From the NCBI GenBank assembly GCA_037074535.1, contig CM073473.1, positions 129,001 through 193,000 on the forward strand: 64,000 nucleotides of DNA, read 5' to 3'. A model generated the notes under the pieces. It had not been told where the DNA came from. It made no database searches and saw nothing but the letters and a program-made list of their open reading frames with translations. A program made the translations under genes and the position numbers. Positions 23,611 to 36,020 of the stretch are shown one piece after another (the stretch's first letter is position 1; the number at the start of each line of letters is the position of its first letter). This stretch comes from Gleditsia sinensis (lineage: Eukaryota > Streptophyta > Magnoliopsida > Fabales > Fabaceae).

Positions 23611-24390
23611 TTACAAAACCAATAAGCCTGAAAAAGATGGATTATTTTGTGAAAGAATTTTTGGGCCTGTAAAAGGTGAGATTTGTGCTTTGGAAATTAT
23701 TGAGTATTTTCAAAATTAATTTATTGGCTAGAAAGTACTTAAATTGACTACTATTTAATATATTTAAACAATTACAAAATATTGAGATAATAAGGACAAG
23801 GAAATATTAAAATATTAAATACTTCTAGAAGTTTAAAGAAACATTAAAAGAAGAAAAAAATAACTAAGTTTTTAAAATAATAGAAAATATAAAATAGCTT
23901 TAATTCCTTAACAACTTTGCCTCAGTTCTCTTCACTTGAGATAAACTCACTCTCAAGTTAGAGTCACTTGTGTGGATATGTTATCTATGATATGCAAAAA
24001 TTGATCTATTGACAGCTTTACAGCTCTGATACATGATTTATCATTATTCTAGTTTTGCTACTTACGATATGCAAAAATTGTTTTGTTAATAGGTTGCTCG
24101 AGAGGTTGTCTCATATTTGTTATACCTATTATCATTCTCCTCCACTTGAAAAGAACTCGAGTCATTTGAAACATTCATATACAGAAAAATATTTGACGAA
24201 TAGAATGGGTAAATGTTTGTCACAAGATTTGTTATAGTTTGTATTTTTTGGGCTACTACTTATTGAATATCTCTACAGTGAACCTCTCATTTTGTAAAAA
24301 CATCATCACTTGATCTTCAACTTCAAACACCTATTTTCTACAATGTTTATTTGTTACTCCATGATCTTTGGACAGCTTGATCAAATCAAG
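23611..24390. other. AT-rich spacer
   Basis: No gene is evident. The right part (24050-24390) may be the 3' end of the antisense gypsy remnant that follows, but I cannot place its LTR. Confidence 0.4.
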
Positions 24391-24399
24391 GGCATTCTA

Positions 24400-25110
24400 G
24401 GGTGGTTTGGCGTACATAAAATAGCATTGTGAACAATATTGTTATATACAAATTTTGCTTGTGATAATGCTATGTCCCATTGCTTAGGTTTGTCTCCGCA
24501 AATGCTGCAAAGAAGGTTACCCAAAACACAATCTAACCATCAGCATGTTGATGGGTTGTACTGCTGTAATTTAAAAGGAGAATTGTACATCTTTCGCAAA
24601 GTTTTCTAAAGGTAACATAAAGATTTATTGTGTATATCTAAAGTGATGTTCTTGGCTACACCATACAAACGTACATCCTCTTTGAAAAATAATTTGTCTA
24701 TGGCATTTGCATGATGAATCTTCTTGTAGGAAATAAGACGTGTCATCTTTGATAACTTGTGAACAACTACAAAAACAGAATTTATGTCCCTGTGTGTTCA
24801 GGGTTAGCCAAGAACAAAATTCATAAATAATTTTCCTTAAATATTTTCAAGGATAGATAAAGGTATGTACAAATCAGTATTTTGAGACGGACCCTTGGGA
24901 GGTTTGGCATGTATAGCATTGTGCCACAACTTTCTCCACATTTCTCCTCAAATGTGACGGTGAAACTTCTTTAGAATAGCGGTTATTGTTTTGTTACAAT
25001 CCAAATGTCCAGCTAGGCCTCCACTAAGTCTGTCTTTGATAAGCTTCTCTCTGAAAAATGTCTTAGTAATGCAAAGCTGACTACTCACATAAAGAATCCA
25101 TTATGGATGC
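24400..25110 (-). pseudogene. Decayed Ty3/gypsy integrase remnant
   Basis: On the minus strand, pieces of a gypsy integrase read in the right order: FFREKLIK near 25060; GGLAGHLDCNKTITAI (about 25000-25045), equivalent to the zinc-binding region; PPKGPSQNTDLY near 24890; NSVFVVVHKLSKM (about 24755-24795), the core segment usually reading VVVDRFSKM; VRLYGVAKNITL near 24660; and LGNLL near 24510. Stops and substitutions (the usual VVVDR is VVVHK, losing an aspartate) show that it is dead. The LTRs and the reverse transcriptase were not located. Confidence 0.7.
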
Positions 25111-26078
25111 GATGTTCACTAAGTTGAGTTTAGGAAAACCAAATTTGTTACAGACAATGGAATTGTCAAATTCAGTGTTTTTCTCATGGGTCAGTCTGAA
25201 GAGTATAATGGTTTCATCCATCAAGTGTTTGAAAGACAATCGATACTCCTCCTTTCTGTTTCATGATGACCAGATAAGAGCAAAGAATGTCGAAAAGTAA
25301 TAGAGAGCTTTGAGAGATCAGAGAACCCACCAAGAGTCAAGATTGGCCATCACTGGAATCTGAAATCGAACTTGATTAAATCGTTGAGACGTTGACCATG
25401 GCTTCTTGCATTGAAAGAAATACCTTGAGGCTGTCTCATCATTGTTATTGTTGGCACTAGTGCTGTCCCCCAGTCCACTTCCTAAAGCGGATACCGTCTT
25501 CGAGAGGTAGCTGGGACTGATAGCATAACCCCTAAAACCATTTACTGATTTCTCTCCATCATGTTGAAATTTTGGGTCAACGGTCCCTTCTTATTATATA
25601 TTTATAATGAAATAGAAAAGTCTGATTCTTAAAGATGATGATGATAAGGTATAACTAGAGAACTCTTAGATAATAATATTGATAAAGAAAGTGGTAATTA
25701 TCTCATTCCTGTATCTTGAATAACTGAGAAGGATTACTAATACCATAGTGCACAACACAATGATTTCGAAAATTGTGAGAAAAACATTGATAAAATTAAT
25801 ATTTCAGACCCTCTTCCCAGTCCACACCACAATGAAAGGTCTTACATTTAAAAGCGTTTCTGACTTAGCATCTCTTTTGCAAGATACTTATCCATATAAG
25901 GATAACTTGAAGGTGAAGATGATTTCCATCCAAGAATTTATGTCCAGCACCCCTCTCCACGAGTATGTTCTATTTCAGCATGGCTGGAAAAATATTTTTT
26001 TTAAAAAAAATTCTAACTTTATCAATAAAGGAGTGATACAATTTTAATTGATTTTTTGACAGTATAGTTTGGTTTGAT
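25111..26078. other. Unassigned spacer
   Basis: The left part may continue the gypsy remnant, but I could not recognise domains. A reading frame at 25748-26047 (plus) resembles no family known to me and has no supporting context. The stretch separates the gypsy remnant from the aminotransferase fragment. Confidence 0.4.
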
Positions 26079-26119
26079 TTAATTGATTTGGATGGATTTT
26101 GAACAGCACTTTCCCACTT

Positions 26120-26318
26120 GGCAAAAGACAAAAGAAGGAGGAGTGATGGAAATTGAGGAGCTTGGATCAGGAGATACCCAAACTGACGAGTCGATGGCGA
26201 TGCCAGCGGAGTCGTAGCCACGGTATTCCTGTCGCCTCTGGCCATTGAAGAGTACCTGCAATATGTATCTCCTCTCTCTCCTCGCGTTGGAATTCAGATA
26301 CGCAAATATCCCACACAA
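26120..26318 (-). pseudogene. First-exon fragment of glutamine:fructose-6-phosphate aminotransferase
   Basis: This enzyme makes glucosamine-6-phosphate, the first step of the hexosamine pathway. The fragment reads CGIFAYLNSNARRERRYI and then GYDSAGIAID, which is the N-terminal glutaminase domain with its catalytic cysteine directly after the start. Here the start codon is TTG (26316-26318) instead of ATG, and RRLEYRG reads RRQEYRG. The match fades after about 65 residues (VFCQVGK, about 26120). No further exons of the roughly 680-residue enzyme are seen in the next 3 kb on the minus strand, where gypsy debris lies. It is a truncated gene relic. Confidence 0.75.
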
Positions 26319-26319
26319 T

Positions 26320-26755
26320 TCTTCTTTCTCTTCTTCTCTAGCTTGACCTTTTTTTTTTTTTAATTAACTACCACTTCTGGTTCTTCTGGCTCCGGATTCA
26401 TTCCATTCATCTTCTTCCATATAATTTTTTTAAAAAATTTACTTTATTCTTATATTAAAAAGAATATAATAGTAATAAAGTAATATCTATATAATTTTTG
26501 TAATTATAATATATTTTTTACAGAGAGATAGTAAGAATTCTTATTTTTAAAAATACTTATGTAATATCTGTAATTTTTAAATAATAATTTTTTATTCTAA
26601 ATAAATATATTTTTAATTAAAATAATTTTTATTTTATTTAAAATAATTATATATGTCTCTAATAAATTTTATTTTATTTTTTAGAAATATTTTTTTTATT
26701 GTCCATAAAGATATTTATTTTATAATTTGTTTTATTAAAATTTAAAAAAAGACAT
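26320..26755. other. Very AT-rich spacer
   Basis: No genes or clear repeats beyond poly-A/T tracts. It leads into the second long LTR-like repeat. Confidence 0.45.
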
Positions 26756-26759
26756 GGTT

Positions 26760-28916
26760 TAAGAATGTAATTAAAATTTTGTAATAATATAAATTTTTAG
26801 GATATTTTAGAATAAAAAATAGTATTTATATGTATATATATATAAATAAATTATATTATTTAATTATTAAATAATAATAATAATAATTGAAAAAAGAAAA
26901 AAAAAAGAAGAGACAGAAGAAAACAAGGAGCGCAGCACGCAGGGGGGGAATTTTTTCTCTTTCTCTCTCTAAATTTTTTAACTTTTTTTTAAAATTTCTC
27001 TCATTTTAGATATCCAATTGAGATATCAAAAGTATTGTTAGACTCGTGACGACGAGAGTTTCAAAATCCACCAATTAATTTTGTCGAAAGTTCACTGAAA
27101 TTTCGCTGGAAAATTATAAATAGTAATTTATAGATAATTTTTCTAAAATATTGAATTTTTTTTATGATTTTTCAAGTTTTCAAGTTATGGATTTTATTAA
27201 AGATGTAAAGTATTAGTTGTATGATAAATTTCACGGTCAAACAACGTGATTTGGTGCTTTAATTTTATAAATTGTTTTTCGGTGAACAATAACTGTGAAC
27301 AGTACCCAAATAGTATTTCTCGGCAAAAATAGTGATTTTACCAGCGTGAACAATATTTTTTGACCATGAACAGTGACCGGCAAGGACCAAATTTTCAGAG
27401 TCATTTTTAAAGTTTAGATTTTTCGAATACGTTTTTGAAGTTTATTTAGTCAAATACGGATTGAAAAAGTATATTTTGGAGCTATCCAATCTGGAGCTTT
27501 TATCTTGTGAGTAGATAATACTTACTATAACAAAATTTCTAACTATTAATTTAATATATTTATATAAGACATTACTATTAATGTGAAATTTATTTTTATT
27601 TATGAACATATATTTCAAAGCATGACTCCTAGTATAATTAGAAATGCAAGACAAGTATCATATATACTTTATTTCTTTATTGATATTAAGTTATACTGAT
27701 TGAGAATACTTAAAAATTGTGTTGGATCATGGTGATATTTATATTTCACATGAATTGATAAATAATTTTATGAGGCATACGTGTGGGCCTATGGATATAA
27801 ATGTGCAAGTTAAGCTGGTATTGTTATAACTATTGTTGATTAGTGGAGATATGATTTTCTAGAAGTGACATGATCTTTTATTTATCTCTTATATTTCTTG
27901 TTATTTCTTTATTGTATCTATACAGAGGAATTTAAATTGAAAATATTTCAAACTAGCAGCTATAAATATTAACCTTAGTACATCTTGAGTTCTATGTAAC
28001 GAACTTTTACCTGATTGATTATGCGGGTTTTTACTTGATGCATTGTGCGGGCTTTTATCTGATGGATTGTGCGGCATTTTTCCTGATGGATGGATTGTAT
28101 AGGCTTTTGCCTGATGGATTATGCGAGCTTTTGCCTGATGGACTTTGTGGATTTTTACCCAATAGATTACAGGCTTTTGGCCTGATTGATGGTGAACACT
28201 TCCTCTGTTACATACTTGAGAAATGATTATGGTTCTGATATAGAGAGGGTTCTTCAATTTATGAAAAGATCTAAATTTATTTTAACTATTATTTTCTTTG
28301 TTATTGATATGCATTCTTTATTTCTTATAAGAGACTCTTGACTTTATTTGGTGCGTGATCTTTTAATTATGTTTTAGAAATTATTTTAGAGACTTGATTT
28401 GTAATTATTAATGGAATTTATTAATATTAAATTATTACTTGTGAAAAAAAAAACTCGTGCCTTGCTTGTCCTATTTCCGTTATGGTAAGAATTATCTGCT
28501 CACTGAATTGTCAAACTCACTGCACGATATTTTTATATTTTTCAAATAAAAATATAGATTTTAATCAGTCTCTTATAGATAACTGGTCAGTTAGGCGATA
28601 CATTTTATGAATGAACCTACTTTATTTTCAAGGCTCTCAACTTTTGGCTTATGTTGTATTTTATACTTTAGAATTGCTTCATATATCACAGACAGAATTT
28701 CAGCTTCCATTTGTATAGTATCTATAAATATTTTGAGATAATTAAAAATTATACAATATAGTTAATAAAACTCTTAAATAAATGTGATTATGAATTTGGT
28801 TACAATTCATACTAATTGTGAGAAATTTATTTATATGTATTATTTTAGAGGCTTACGGAATGAAATTATTCTTAAAATCTGTGTCGGTTACGTAGTCTTA
28901 ATTTAGAGTTGTGACA
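26760..28916 (+). mobile_element. Long LTR-like repeat, copy B
   Basis: This is homologous to copies A and C. Shared blocks include TATTTTGGAGCTATCCAA followed by TTGTGAGTAGATAAT (about 27470-27510), ATTATCTGCTCACTGAATTG (about 28490), TTTTTCAAATAAAAATATAGA (about 28540) and an end in GTTGTGACA (to 28916). The left border is not certain; the candidate TGTAATTAAAATTTTG near 26767 would give about 2.15 kb. I found no matching 5-bp duplication. It carries a private tandem repeat at 28005-28190. Confidence 0.55.
28005..28190 (+). repeat. Tandem repeat, ~27-32 bp unit, about seven copies
   Basis: Units share the core CCTGATGGATTATGCGGGCTT with variations (TTACTTGATGCATTGTGCGGG, TTTTGCCTGATGGACTTTGTG). 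The repeat lies inside copy B of the long LTR family at the place where copies A and C have a different sequence, so it arose or expanded in this copy. A short open frame across it is a by-product of the repeat. Confidence 0.75.
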
Positions 28917-29763
28917 ACATATTCTTAATAATTTTAGATCTCAACTTAAAGTTCATATGTTAATTTGTTAATAATTATCCACTATTTATTAATTTTTATT
29001 TTTAATGAAAATAATAGTCAATTGAAAATATCTTAAAATTATATATCTAAACAAGATACCAAAACATATTTATCATAATCTAAACGTATTAATACAAATT
29101 TAGATATAAAAGAGAAAGCGATAATATACATCTTTAAATGATTATTTATTAATCTATATTTACCTATCTATATCATTATAATAATTCTTGTGCTATTTGC
29201 TATATTTGAAATTTTTTGATTTTATTTTTATGAACAAAAACTAACTACTAAAGAAGTAATATCCCACTATTTTTTTTATTACATATGGATTCAAAAATTA
29301 GAATTATAAATAGTTACTTAATAATTTTAAAATGAATTTATTTATTTATTTTTTGACATTGAATGGCGCATTTGAAAAACCTTCCACAACCACAGCTACC
29401 AAGAACAGGCAAGTGGGGTTGGCGGCCTACCGCAAATATAAAGGTCGAGCCTTCTCTGCGCTCTCTTATGTCATTTAAATGAGCTTTCTAAAAATTTCAA
29501 TCCGGAATAATGATGACGATTGCATTACACAAAAATGATTTGGATCATAGGAATGCGGAATCTCCAAAACCATAAAGCTCTCAGTTGATGACTAATATCA
29601 GCCAAATTAGGAGGATGTGATGACATCCAAGTTAATAACAGAAATAATTTTGAGCAATTCTTACGAATAACAGGATGAGTTTCCTTCAATTTCTCTTCAA
29701 CTTACAATTGCATGAAATACTTAACAGTACTATATTTTTTCAGAGATATAGAAAAACATAATT
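28917..29763. other. Spacer downstream of thioredoxin f
   Basis: AT-rich until about 29350. The last 300 bases or so are likely the 3' untranslated region of the minus-strand thioredoxin gene. No other gene is supported. Confidence 0.45.
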
Positions 29764-30165
29764 TCAGCTGGACCTAACGGTGTCTATGGCAAAGACTAAA
29801 TCATCAAATTTCGCCCCAGTAACTTCTTTTACCACCTTGCTGTCCTTCAGAATTTTAAAAGTAGGAACCACTTTAATTCCAAGCTCTTTTGCCAAGGGCT
29901 GCCAACAACCATCAAAGAAATCTCATGTGAGCTTAACCTAAAGTGTCAATAAAAGAAAAAACTACGTAGCATATCCACACCTTGTTTTCTTGGTTGCAAT
30001 CAAGCTTTAGGAAGACAACATCAAGATACTTCTCAGACAATTCTTGAAACTTTGGAGCCATCACTTTGCAAGGACCGCACCTGCAAAATAAACTTTGACA
30101 CGTAAATTTCCCTAATTTACATTCAAAATTCAGCAACCATCCTCAAAACAACCGTTCCTGCAATA

Positions 30166-30202
<37 letters not shown>

Positions 30203-31127
30203 AACCTGACAATGACCAGAACCAATTAATCTGAATGCTTTAAAAAGTAACCCTTAATTAGTACTGCTCTGTTTATGATTACTAGACTAACCCGATTGAT
30301 TATTACTGAAGAACCCTGCTTTGCTTCCTTTTAATAGCTGGTGACCGACAGATCATTTAAGTCACACGACGTCTCCTTGATGTTCCCATGAATGGCCTAC
30401 CTTTAAGCAAGCTAAACCCATGTATATCAATAATTGTGTAGAATTACGTAGTACTCACTCCTCACAAGTACACTGATTTGGGCCCTTTTGCTTCACATCC
30501 CAAATTAATATCCAATTCCATCACAGTGCTACACGATGTACTTGTGTGATTTGGCAAACACAAAGACATAATTGCTGAAAACTGAAAGGTTTGATAGTTC
30601 TGATGCTTTCCACCAACATCAGAGTGGAAATATTCTGCCAACTTCCAGAGATTTAGTTAGGGTTGGAAATGGGGTTAAAAAATAATCAGTTGAAAACAGG
30701 AAAAGAGAAAAGAAAAAGAATGAATGGAAAGCAGTAATTCAGTGCCCAAGAAAAGGGGAAAAAAGAAAATGTGAGAATAAATATGAGGACGTAATTACAA
30801 GATGCATAAATGAGGGAGAGGAGAAGGGAAATACCATTGAGTGTACATGTCGAGGACGACGGTCTTATCACCGGCGGCCTTAACGATGGGCCAGAAGGTG
30901 TCCTTGTTGACCTCCGTGACTTGGCCCACGGTGACTGCGGAATCCAAGCCGGAGCTGACGGTAAGGGGTCTACGGCCAGAACGACCGAGACAGAGAGGGA
31001 GACGGAGACCGCCAGAGTTGGGAATCTTGTTGGAAGGAAGTGATAGTGTAGGAGGAGAGGCATCCGCCCGATGCAGAGACGATGGAGAGGGAACCGATTT
31101 TGGAGAGAGATTGAGGTTCAGAGCCAT
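29764..31127 (-). CDS. TRXF: Thioredoxin f-type, chloroplastic
   Basis: Thioredoxin f passes electrons from ferredoxin-thioredoxin reductase to Calvin-cycle enzymes in the stroma, such as fructose-1,6-bisphosphatase. Three exons on the minus strand (30835-31127, 29981-30080, 29764-29898) join in frame to give 175 residues. The first 60 or so residues are a Ser/Pro/Leu-rich transit peptide (MALNLNLSP). The active site WCGPC is complete; its tryptophan codon is split by intron 1 (TG then G). The third cysteine in KLDCNQENK is characteristic of the f type. The fold's cis-proline motif VVPTF and the end FAIDTVRSS are present. Splice sites are GT-AG. A TA microsatellite lies in intron 1 (about 30170-30200). 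The gene is divergent from the aspartic protease, with 1.24 kb between starts. It appears intact. Confidence 0.94.
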
Positions 31128-32369
31128 TGCGGTTTGATTTGGTTTGGAAGGTCGGGGGAAAATGCCATTTCAAGGCCACTCAATCTCAACGAGTGAAAGC
31201 GATGCAGCAAGTAATTAGATCTACTAGTTTTGGCGTGCGTGTTAGTACAAAACTGCCCCTGTGAATTTCATCCTTTCAAGTTCGACAAAAATCTTGCCTT
31301 TAAATGAATGATAATTAAGAATTTCTATCTAATCCAATAACTCAAAAGCCTTGAAATCCAATTTTTTTAAGAAAAATCACAGTATGATATCACAAATTCA
31401 ATAATTACATGATAAAAATTATAACTTAAACAAAATCTAAACATTAAAATAATTATAATTAATCTTGCGCGCGCTCGTGTGTATATATATTCTTAACACA
31501 ATCATTCATATATAACTTTGCTTTTATATTTATATTATAGAACGGAGTGGTTTGGTACATAAAACTTTATGGAGGGAGTTAACACGGCATTTCATTATAT
31601 GCACTAATTAACACGTGATTTGGAATTAACAGGGATGGTTTATATTAGTGTATATAATTATAAATAAAGCAGACTAAAAAATTTGGTTTAGATTTATACA
31701 GCAGATCGAGTGCTGCTTTGACTAACATGGCATTTTCAGAAAATTTTGGTTTCTTTCAAAGCTAAAGGAGAGAGATAAAGAAACCTTGTTAATTAACAAG
31801 CTAGCAGACGAAGTTGAAGTGCAGCCAAGGTTACTGGTAAATCAATTAAGACTTGATTATTATGGAATATATTAACCATGTCTCTTATATATATAACTGA
31901 GCTCTATTTGTTTGTAAGTGGAGAGAAGTTTGTATATGTGGATATGGTTAAACTATCACGAAAGAGGATAGTTTAGTTTAAATTATAATACTATATATTC
32001 ATTCAAAATTAAGGAATTGGGAGACCGAGGGTGGCTGGGAGAAATTAAAAGAAACTTTTGGAAGAGAGACAAACGGACACCCAACCCAACGATGTTTACT
32101 ATTTTTCCAAAACACGTATCAGTCGTTTGCCGTTGAAATCGCGATATCCTCCCCTCCCCACCTCCTCTCTCTTTTCTCTGTCCCTCTTGCAGACTTGCCT
32201 CTCATTTTTCCCCTTCCTCCTTTCTCCGTTGCCATTCCCGACCTTTATTTCATCTGGGTCGGCAATGGATGTCTGCCCAATAAAATTAACAAAAACGAAT
32301 TCAATATTTTAATTCTACTCCATTACCTTTCTTGCTTTCTCTCGGTGGGTACAACTCATTCTCATCAAA
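31128..32369. other. Divergent intergenic region between TRXF and the aspartic protease
   Basis: About 1.24 kb holding the promoters and leaders of two genes that are transcribed away from each other. It includes a CG-alternating patch near 31466-31475. Frames starting at 32058 and 32195 overlap the probable leader of the protease and show no family pattern. No confident TATA box. Confidence 0.5.
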
Positions 32370-35300
32370 ATGGATCCCGGAGGATTACTGCTTCTTTGCA
32401 TTTTACTTTCCCACTTTTCTTGCCTTGCGTACGCAAATTTGGTGTTTTCGGTGCAGCATAAATTCCAAGGTAGCCAAAGGAGTCTAGGTGCAATGAAAGC
32501 TCATGATACCCGTCGTCGTGGTAGATTTCTCTCTGCGGTCGATCTCAGCCTCGGCGGCAATGGGAACCCCACTGAAGATGGGTTCGTTTGCTCCTGCATG
32601 CGTCTTTTAACTTCCATAGGCCCATGCAAATATGTTCTCCTTATTTGTTTATTTTGAACTAAAGTCCTTGTTCGTCTTTCCAATATAATTTCTACTTCTT
32701 TTTTTTAAGTGTTTGTTTTATTTTTTATAACCTGACCGAGATATAAGCTCCCTTGCATTTCTTGCGTATTGTCTGGATGGCATGCTGTTCTAATCTGGTT
32801 ATTTACTCCCTGGTAGAAATTTACCTTTTTTTTTTTTTGTGGATTTGATTCAGGCTGTATTACGCAAAACTTGGGCTTGGGTCTCCTTCAAAAGACTACT
32901 ACGTGCAAGTTGATACAGGAAGTGACCTTCTATGGATAAATTGTGTCGATTGCAAGGAATGTCCCAAGAAGAGTGGTCTCGGTGTATGTATCCATACTGT
33001 ACTTCTTCATCTATCCGTATCTCCTTAATTAGTGATTAGAAATACAAGTATATGACATTTAATTTCATGCATTCTTTTTATTGCATGACTGTTATACAGA
33101 TGGACTTGACACTATATGACCCGAAGGGCTCCAACACCTCAAAACCAGTTTCTTGTGACGGGGAATTTTGCAAATCCACATACGATGGTCCAATAGCTCA
33201 TTGCAAACCCGAAATGTCCTGCCTATATACTGTTACTTATGGAGACGGAGGCGCAACTTCTGGATACTTCGTGAACGATTATCTGACATTTGAACAAGTC
33301 AATGCTAACCTTCAAAATGGACCGGCAAGAGCAAATAGTAGAGTGGTTTTTGGGTGAGAATAATTTTTAGTATTTCACGTATATAGTCGTACAATATAAT
33401 GTTGATATCTGATGTCTGAACCATTTTCAGGCTTGCCGTCAATGTTGTTCAATTCAATAGTAGATTTTTATTCTTGCTTCTCATGAGAGAATTATCTTGG
33501 TTGTAAATGAATTTATCCTTCTTTCAGTAAATTGTTGTGTTCTATGAATACTCTACATTGTAATTATGTGACTTTTAATTTGTGTAGATTTTTTTGTGGT
33601 ATTTCCTCTAGTGCCTTAAATTTAACACTTTATTTTATAGTTCTTTTTTTTTTTTCATTGCTCTGTAAAAAAATTCAAGTTGGGAGTTTCAACGTGTTTT
33701 TCATTAATATTTAGAAATATTGAGCTTCTTAGCTGGAGAAGGAAATAAAGAAAAAGATGTTCAATATTGGCATTTCAATGTTTTTTTCCTCTTTTTATTT
33801 TTATTTTTATAAATGTCTCCTGAAGTATTTTCTTGCGGATAGATGTGGTTCTAAACAATCCGGGGGATTGGGTGCATCTAGTGATCAAGCCCTTGATGGT
33901 ATAATTGGTTTTGGACAAGCAAATTTGTCTGTGCTGTCACAGCTTGCTTCATCTGGAAAGGTGAAAAAAATATTTTCACACTGCCTTGACGGCGTTCATG
34001 GAGGCGGAATCTTTGCCATAGGGGAAGTGGTGGAGCCAAAAGTCAACACAACTCCATTGGTTTCTGGACAGTATGTGCAATATCTTAGCTTTTATTTGTT
34101 GTGAGTCGGAGCAATATATATGTTGATGACAGTATTTTATTGGAACGTGCATGAGGGCGTGTAATACATATATACTTCTGCCATGCATTCAAGTTCGATC
34201 GGGAGAATAAAGATTAGGGTTAATTTGCATAATAATTAAAGTCTGTTAACTATTAATTGTAGGGCACATTACAATGCGGTTTTGAAGAATATTGAGGTGG
34301 ATAAGGAAGTTTTAGAACTTTCCACAGATATATTTGATTTTGGAAATGAGAGGGGAACAGTAATAGATAGTGGTTCAACCCTGGCTTACTTTCCGAAGAA
34401 GGTTTACGATCAACTAATGAGCAAAGTAAGTGTATGTCTTAATTAAAGATTGAATATTCATTTATCTTAACTAGAAAGAAGGCTAGCTTACGATTATATA
34501 TATATGATTGGTTTTTATGACAGGTTTTCGCCGGGCAGCCTGGACTGAAATTATATCTCGTTCAAGATGATTTCACTTGTTTTCATTATTCTGGAAAGTA
34601 AGTACGTACGATCCTTATCTTTAATCAACAGATAACATAATGAATCGCCAATCAATTAAAGTGTATTAATGTAGTTTTGGAAGAAGACATTTTTAATAGA
34701 GTTTTGTTTGACTGACTTATGCAGAACTTAACGTGTCGTCCATTAATTGCAGTGTTGACGATGGATTTCCGGTTGTCAAATTTCATTTTCAGAAATCTCT
34801 TTCTCTTGCAGCTTATCCTCACGATTACCTGTTCAAGAAAGATGTAAGTGGGAACTTAATTTTGTCATTCGTTCAAGTTTGGATTCATCAATTTGGTATC
34901 CAAAATAAAATTAATTTCTTGATATTAACTGTCTGCCCCCTCCATCCCCCTTCCGGCCAGAACGAGGAGTGGTGTGTTGGCTTCCACAAAAGCAACGCAC
35001 AAACTAAGAATGGAAACGAAATGACTATTCTCGGAGGTATAGATCAGTTTAGAATTAAAACATTACATTACATGTGAATTCAATTCAGATTTGGGACTTA
35101 TGTGATGATAGCTAGTTTTAGTCATCGTGTCATTTGTAAATTAAAGGAGCTGTTTCCAAATGCAGATTTGGTGCTAACAAACAAACTATTCGTATATGAT
35201 CTTGAAAATATGACCATTGGATGGACTGAATATAATTGTAAGTACCGATCGACCGAGTAGACTCAGATGTATATTAATTAGAACGACCTTGGCATTAATT

Positions 35301-35476
35301 TTGTTATTGTACTTTCTTTAGGCTCTTCCGGCATTAAAGTGAAGGATAGAAGCGATGGATCAACATATACCGTGGGAGCACACAATATATCGTCGGCTTC
35401 CACCCTCTTATTTGGAAGACTACTCACAATCCTTTTGTTGCTAATTCTCGTGCCCAACGGCTTTATGGATGATTGA
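32370..35476 (+). CDS. A1-family aspartic protease with probable GPI anchor
   Basis: This is a pepsin-like endopeptidase of the plant group called aspartic proteinase-like protein 2, expected at the cell surface. Ten exons join in frame to give 484 residues: 32370-32581, 32854-32983, 33100-33353, 33843-34070, 34263-34425, 34524-34597, 34753-34843, 34961-35036, 35166-35237 and 35322-35476. A signal peptide covers about residues 1-22. The two catalytic motifs are present: DTGSDLLW (Asp near 91) and IDSGSTLAYF (Asp near 310). The conserved pattern continues with YGDGGATSGYFVND, FGCG-like RCGSKQSG, DGIIGFGQANLS, FSHCLDG, PHDYLF, ILGDLVLTNK and GWTEYNCSS. The C-terminus (LLTILLLLILVP) is hydrophobic after a Ser-rich stretch, a typical GPI signal. 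All borders are GT-AG. The gene looks intact; substrate unknown. Confidence 0.9.
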
Positions 35477-35613
35477 TTTTCTAATGCATGTGTAATGAGT
35501 TAATCATTCTTGTTATTCTTGTTTTTTAAAAATAATCATAAGTTGTAGACGAAACTATTCACTAATTTTTTTAAAAAAAACCACCACAAAATTCGCCGTT
35601 TAAAGTCATATAT

Positions 35614-36020
35614 TTCATATTTTATTTAAATATTGGATGAACATGGCTGATTCAATCAATTAACAAGAATGATTAATTCATTTCATTTATTATTTCGTAT
35701 TCAAACTTTTTTTTTTTGTCATTTGCTATTAAACATCATTATCGGTTCATATTTTATTTACATATTGGATGAACATGGCTGATTCAATCAATTAATAAGA
35801 ATGATTAACTCATTACACTTTTATTTCCTTTATTATTTCGTATTCAAATTTTTTTTTTTTTTTGTCATTTGCTATTAAACATCGTTATCGGTTCATATTT
35901 TATTTAAATATTAGATGAACATGGCTGATTCAATCTATTATCAAGAATGATTAACTCATTACACTTTCATTTCATTTATTATTTCGTATTCAAATTTTTT
36001 TTTTGTCATTTGCTATTATA
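35614..36020. repeat. Three-unit tandem repeat, ~132-146 bp
   Basis: Units start TTCATATTTTATTT at 35614, 35746 and 35892, and share GGATGAACATGGCTGATTCAA, AAGAATGATTAA and GTCATTTGCTATTA. Units 2 and 3 resemble each other more than unit 1, and both contain a poly-T tract of variable length. The array begins about 140 bp after the protease stop codon, so its start may lie in the 3' untranslated region. Confidence 0.85.

Noticed and set aside
28005..28190. Possible CRISPR-like array because of regular repeats
   Set aside because: Units are contiguous and diverged, with no unique spacers, in a plant LTR; it is a simple minisatellite.
30795..31127. Several overlapping frames on both strands
   Set aside because: Only the frame that encodes the thioredoxin f transit peptide continues into the conserved exons; the others are shadows in GC-rich sequence.
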